This document shows positions 6,211-8,734 of a DNA stretch of 8,734 nucleotides, one piece after another. Location of the stretch: assembly GCA_009927565.1 (NCBI GenBank), contig RFMT01000250.1:1-8734 (forward strand), written 5' to 3'. The stretch is from Acidimicrobiia bacterium. Lineage in GTDB: Bacteria; Actinomycetota; Acidimicrobiia; Acidimicrobiales; Ilumatobacteraceae. The position numbers were made by a program, and so were the translations under genes. Positions within the stretch are counted from its first letter, which is position 1; the number at the start of each line of letters is the position of its first letter. The notes below the pieces were generated by a model, which was given only the letters and a program-made list of their open reading frames with translations, was not told the DNA's origin and ran no database searches.

Positions 6211-6677
6211 AAACTCGCAAGTCAGTTTGGTTGGCGATGTTTCTGCTTGTTGCCGTACTTCTTGTTTTCGGAGCCACTCGCACTGGCGGTCCGCAGACTC
6301 AACAAGATCGCATAGATTCTTTGACTTCTGTTTTGGCGTGCCCCACTTGCTCTGGTGAGAGCGTTTTTGTTTCGCGTGCCGCGGCGGCCGAGGCAATAAG
6401 AGCGGAGGTTGCGCGCCAAGTTTCGGCAGGTTTGCGCACCGACGAGCAAATACTGAGCTACATCGAGCAGCGCTTTGGTGGCGAGGTGTTGTTGGTGCCG
6501 CGTGCGACTGGTGTTGACGCTCTTGTTTGGGCCCTGCCCGTTGCAGCTCTGGTCTTTGCGATCTTCTTGCTTTATTCGGCTTTCAACAAGTGGCGTGGCA
6601 ATAAACCCGAGTCTCCGACCATTCATGACGAGCAACTTGTTGCTCGTGCACTAAACACAAACGCTGATGAGCAATAG
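6207..6677 (+). CDS. ccmH: Cytochrome c maturation protein CcmH
   Basis: CcmH of 156 residues, a membrane-anchored thiol protein that handles apocytochrome disulfides with CcmG and CcmF. A signal-anchor helix lies at about 7-23, then a small extracytoplasmic helical domain, then a second membrane helix at about 105-125 (LVWALPVAALVFAIFLLYSA). The CXXC is Cys45/Cys48 in LACPTCSGES. CcmH proteins normally have LRCxxCQ, so Arg and Gln are replaced here by Ala and Ser. The remaining landmarks are typical: IRAEVARQVSAGLRTDEQIL (64-83), FGGEVLLVP (90-98). The start overlaps ccmG by four bases; the stop lies 11 bases inside the next gene. Confidence 0.92.
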   Translation: MKTRKSVWLAMFLLVAVLLVFGATRTGGPQTQQDRIDSLTSVLACPTCSGESVFVSRAAAAEAIRAEVARQVSAGLRTDEQILSYIEQRFGGEVLLVPRATGVDALVWALPVAALVFAIFLLYSAFNKWRGNKPESPTIHDEQLVARALNTNADEQ

Positions 6678-7434
6678 TTCAGAATCGCTGGCCGAACTGC
6701 AAGAGCAGCGCGATTTTCTACTCAACTCGTTGCGTGACCTCGAGCGCGAACACAGATTTAAAGACATCGACGATCAAGATTACGAATCATTGCGCAGAGA
6801 TTATGTGTCAAGAGCGGCTTCGATCATTAAGCAGATTGAGAATTCAACTTCACAGTCGCAGATTTTTTCGGATTTGAGTGTCGTCGCGACAGATGCGCCG
6901 AAGAAGCGAAATCTGCGTCGCACGCTCTTCACTTTGTTCATTGTTCTTGCGGTGGCCGGCTCTTGTGGTTGGTTTGTGGCGCAACAATCTGGGCAAAGGC
7001 TTGCTGGCGACTCGCTTGCAGGCTCAATCGAAGATTCGACCGCGTCGATTCTCTCGCGCGCCAGAGCAACAAATTTTGTCGATCCAAAAGTTGCGATCGA
7101 ACTTTATACGCAAGTGCTTGAAGTCGACCCGGACAATGTCGAGGCTTTGACATATCGGGCTTGGCTACTCGTACTTATTTCTCGCAGCGCTGGTGATGAT
7201 GTAAAGAAACTTGCGTTCACTTCGGCGTCGAGCGATCTCGAGCGCGCAATTGCGCTTGACCCGAATTACCCTGACGCCCGTTGTTTTCTGGGCATCACGC
7301 TATTTCGCTTGAACGACGATGCGAAAGGTGCAAAAGAGCAATTGACGATTTGCTCTGAAAAAAATCCGCCAGCAGAAGTAAAAAGTTTTGTTGATTCGAT
7401 TGTCGCCGAGGTCGACGCCGCACTAGACAATTGA
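6667..7434 (+). CDS. ccmI: CcmI-like membrane-anchored TPR protein
   Basis: A 255-residue protein, probably the apocytochrome c chaperone of the Ccm system. Residues 4-60 form a charged helical region (AELQEQRDFLLNSLRDLERE, then KDIDDQDYESLRRDY at 32-46) typical of the cytoplasmic CcmI segment. One membrane helix lies at about 86-106. The C-terminal domain has TPR-type helices: AIELYTQVLEVDPDNVEALT (143-162), LERAIALDPNYPDARCFLGI (191-210). Classical CcmI has two membrane helices before its TPR domain; the first is absent here. Position directly after ccmH, with an 11-base overlap, supports the call. Its TGA is three bases from the stop of the convergent phosphatase gene, with no visible terminator hairpin. 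Confidence 0.82.
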   Translation: MSNSSESLAELQEQRDFLLNSLRDLEREHRFKDIDDQDYESLRRDYVSRAASIIKQIENSTSQSQIFSDLSVVATDAPKKRNLRRTLFTLFIVLAVAGSCGWFVAQQSGQRLAGDSLAGSIEDSTASILSRARATNFVDPKVAIELYTQVLEVDPDNVEALTYRAWLLVLISRSAGDDVKKLAFTSASSDLERAIALDPNYPDARCFLGITLFRLNDDAKGAKEQLTICSEKNPPAEVKSFVDSIVAEVDAALDN

Positions 7435-7437
7435 TTT

Positions 7438-7905
7438 TTAGTCTTCTATCTGTGGAGGTGGCCAAGCAGTGGCCGACGTAAAGCCACGGTTCGTGCGCTC
7501 GACAACCCAGACCGAGGCTTTGCGCCAGTCCGGTTTTGAATTGACTTTCATTCCGCGTCGTTCAAGAGCTTTGATCAACTCAGGGATCATGTCGCCGTGG
7601 CTAGAAAGCACCGCCGAATCTTCAACGTCTTGCGCAATTTCAAGCATGTCGGCGACATCGCCGTGCTCAAAAAGTCGTTTGTCGACCTGCACACTGAGTT
7701 TTGTCATTTTTGCCAAGGGTTCGAGTGTTTGAATGCACCTAGTTGCTGGACTTGAAATCAGGCTGGTTATCGAAAGATTTTTGAGACGCTCGGCGATAAG
7801 TTCGGCTTGTTTCCAACCAGTTGGGCTTAGCGGCCTCAAATCGTCATCGTCGTGCCACTCGCTTCGTTTGCCCGCCTTGGCATGGCGAACTATATAAATA
7901 GTCAC
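7438..7905 (-). CDS. SixA-like histidine phosphatase family protein
   Basis: Histidine phosphatase superfamily protein of 155 residues, SixA-like in size and cytoplasmic (no signal peptide). The RHG-type motif is VRHAKAG (6-12) with the phospho-accepting His8. Arg56 in SSPATRCIQT, acidic Glu80 in KRLFEHG and the second catalytic histidine His103 in SSHGD complete the active site. The stretch DDDDLRPLSPTGWKQAELIA (19-38) is typical of SixA and of the phosphatase domain attached to actinobacterial MutT1; this protein has no Nudix domain. SixA removes phosphate from phosphohistidine proteins, but the true substrate (protein, nucleotide or small phosphoester) cannot be told from sequence. It converges on the ccm operon and diverges from the molybdoenzyme gene. 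Confidence 0.9.
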   Translation of the reverse strand: MTIYIVRHAKAGKRSEWHDDDDLRPLSPTGWKQAELIAERLKNLSITSLISSPATRCIQTLEPLAKMTKLSVQVDKRLFEHGDVADMLEIAQDVEDSAVLSSHGDMIPELIKALERRGMKVNSKPDWRKASVWVVERTNRGFTSATAWPPPQIED

Positions 7906-7972
7906 AGCAAAAATGTATCTATGTTTGAATTGAAAGAGTTCATCGACGCAAGATTTAAGGCAGAATTAACCA
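7906..7972. promoter_or_regulatory. Divergent intergenic region between phosphatase and molybdoenzyme genes
   Basis: These 67 AT-rich bases must hold the 5' signals of both flanking genes. On the plus strand TTGAAA (7930-7935) followed after 18 bases by TTTAAG (7954-7959) is a weak promoter-like pair. AAGG at 7957-7960 is a weak, rather distant ribosome-binding site for ATG 7973. If the promoter is real the leader would be very short. No clear operator palindrome is visible. Confidence 0.3.
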
Positions 7973-8584
7973 ATGGGATTTTTTGATCGTAATCGCGATG
8001 AATTAGAGGCCAAAGGTTACGACAAGTCTCGTCTTCCTCCCGGTCAATATCTGACCGATCGATTCCCGGTTTTGCACGTCGGCGAAGTGCCGACATATAA
8101 GCCAGGCGAATGGAGCTTGACAGTTGATGGGCTTGTCGAAAAACCGTTCACGATTTCGTTCGACGAACTTCGCGCGATGCCGTCTACGAAATTAACTACA
8201 GATATCCACTGTGTCACAAAATGGTCAAAGTTCGATACGACTTGGACTGGTGTGCGCGTGCGTGACTTGTTTGATCGCGCCAATATTTCTGACACCGCGA
8301 CCCATGTAATGGGGCACGCTGAATATGGTTACACCGCAAATCTGCCGCTCGCAGACATCATGCGCGATGATTCTCTCGTCGTTTATGCCTATGAGGGCGA
8401 AGATATTGATCCAATTCATGGTGGACCGGTGCGACTTTTGATTCCTCAACTGTATTTTTGGAAATCACCAAAATGGTTGCGCCGATTAGAGCTGATGGCG
8501 GGCGATGCTCCTGGGTTTTGGGAAGAAAATGGTTACCACATGTACGGAGACCCGTTTTTAGAACAAAGATTTTGGGGCGACTGA
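7973..8584 (+). CDS. Sulfite oxidase-like molybdopterin-dependent oxidoreductase
   Basis: A 203-residue protein consisting of the sulfite oxidase-type molybdopterin domain alone (oxidoreductase molybdopterin-binding fold, as in YedY/MsrP and SuoX). The molybdenum-ligating cysteine is Cys80 in TTDIHCVTKWS, within the family pattern HCvtxWs. Other landmarks are WSLTVDGLVEKPFTISFDEL (47-66), VVYAYEGEDIDPIHGGPVRL (136-155) and YFWKSPKWLRRLELM (161-175). There is no Tat or Sec signal peptide and no haem domain or C-terminal dimerisation domain, so it probably acts in the cytoplasm. This compact form is common in actinobacteria and has no established substrate; sulfite oxidation should not be assumed. 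The N-terminus MGFFDRNRDELEAKGYD is normal for this subgroup. Confidence 0.9.
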   Translation: MGFFDRNRDELEAKGYDKSRLPPGQYLTDRFPVLHVGEVPTYKPGEWSLTVDGLVEKPFTISFDELRAMPSTKLTTDIHCVTKWSKFDTTWTGVRVRDLFDRANISDTATHVMGHAEYGYTANLPLADIMRDDSLVVYAYEGEDIDPIHGGPVRLLIPQLYFWKSPKWLRRLELMAGDAPGFWEENGYHMYGDPFLEQRFWGD

Positions 8585-8610
8585 AAACTATTTAAAAAAC
8601 AAGTTGCGAA

Positions 8611-8734
8611 TCAAATTGTCGTTGCGCAAAACGTGTCACCCATTGGCAGCGATGACGAAAGTTCTGGGTTCGTTTCACCGTAAAGAGCGGTCAACATACC
8701 TTTGACCATGCCACGGTCAACCGCGCAGATCACC
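8611..8734 (-). CDS. C-terminal fragment of a protein cut by the right window edge
   Basis: A minus-strand frame open from the window edge for 40 codons to TGA at 8613-8611. It reads ICAVDRGMVKGMLTALYGE (2-20) and ends SLPMGDTFCATTI (28-40). The spacing of a cysteine followed by an acidic/basic helix, then GDxxC at the extreme C-terminus, resembles the end of cysteine-containing HTH regulators of the SufR/iron-sulfur type. It also resembles V4R small-molecule-binding domains, which finish with GDxxC too. Only the C-terminus is visible, so the family is a guess; the coding status is better supported than the identity. It converges with the molybdoenzyme gene across 26 AT-rich bases with no clear terminator. 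Confidence 0.55.
   Translation of the reverse strand, partial: VICAVDRGMVKGMLTALYGETNPELSSSLPMGDTFCATTI

Noticed and set aside
7424..7450. Terminator between the ccm operon and the convergent phosphatase gene
   Set aside because: The stops are three bases apart and the only pairing visible is AGAC with GTCT around a T-rich loop, too weak to call.
8585..8610. Bidirectional terminator between the molybdoenzyme gene and the right-edge fragment
   Set aside because: The interval is AT-rich but has no stem longer than four or five pairs and no GC-rich core.
1..8734. Mobile elements, CRISPR arrays, tRNA/rRNA genes, or signs of a defence system
   Set aside because: No direct-repeat arrays, transposase-like frames, terminal inverted repeats or RNA-gene landmarks were seen. 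The genes form an ordinary metabolic layout.

Overview
The window is dominated by one long, tightly packed plus-strand operon (about 259-7434) for System I (Ccm) cytochrome c maturation. The order is crotonase-family gene, ccmA, ccmB, ccmC, ccmD, ccmE, ccmF, ccmG (TlpA/DsbE-like), ccmH, and a ccmI-like TPR gene. Most neighbours overlap by 1-22 bases (ATGA, TGATG and TAGTG junctions). The only real gap is 39 bases before ccmC, which has its own strong Shine-Dalgarno. The 44-codon ccmD at 3119-3253 fills the space between ccmC and ccmE.

Organism: base composition is close to balanced. The crotonase looks like the actinobacterial EchA6 type, the histidine phosphatase resembles the phosphatase half of actinobacterial MutT1, and a compact sulfite-oxidase-like protein is present. 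Together these suggest an actinobacterial lineage; a moderate-GC aquatic Acidimicrobiia is my best guess. This is inferred from protein resemblance only.

Layout: 1-226 (minus) is the start of a small membrane protein cut by the left edge, divergent from the operon. 259-990 is the crotonase, which lacks both catalytic glutamates. 990-2329 is the CcmAB ABC transporter. 2369-3253 is CcmC and CcmD. 3253-3720 is the haem chaperone CcmE. 3699-5662 is CcmF, interrupted by a one-base frameshift in a T5 run at 4592-4596. 5659-7434 holds the thiol-redox and apocytochrome-handling genes CcmG, CcmH and CcmI. 7438-7905 (minus) is a SixA-like histidine phosphatase convergent with the operon. 7973-8584 (plus) is a sulfite-oxidase-family molybdoenzyme. 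8611-8734 (minus) is the C-terminal end of a protein cut by the right edge.

How the genes work together: by family knowledge, CcmC and CcmD load haem onto His130 of CcmE, and CcmAB uses ATP to release holo-CcmE. CcmG and CcmH keep the apocytochrome CXXCH thiols reduced, CcmI presents the apocytochrome, and CcmF ligates the haem. No c-type cytochrome gene and no CcdA/DsbD reductant source lies in the window.

I see no RNA gene, CRISPR, mobile element or plainly new system. The points most worth checking are the ccmF frameshift, the catalytically altered crotonase coupled to ccmA, and extra cysteines in CcmE.
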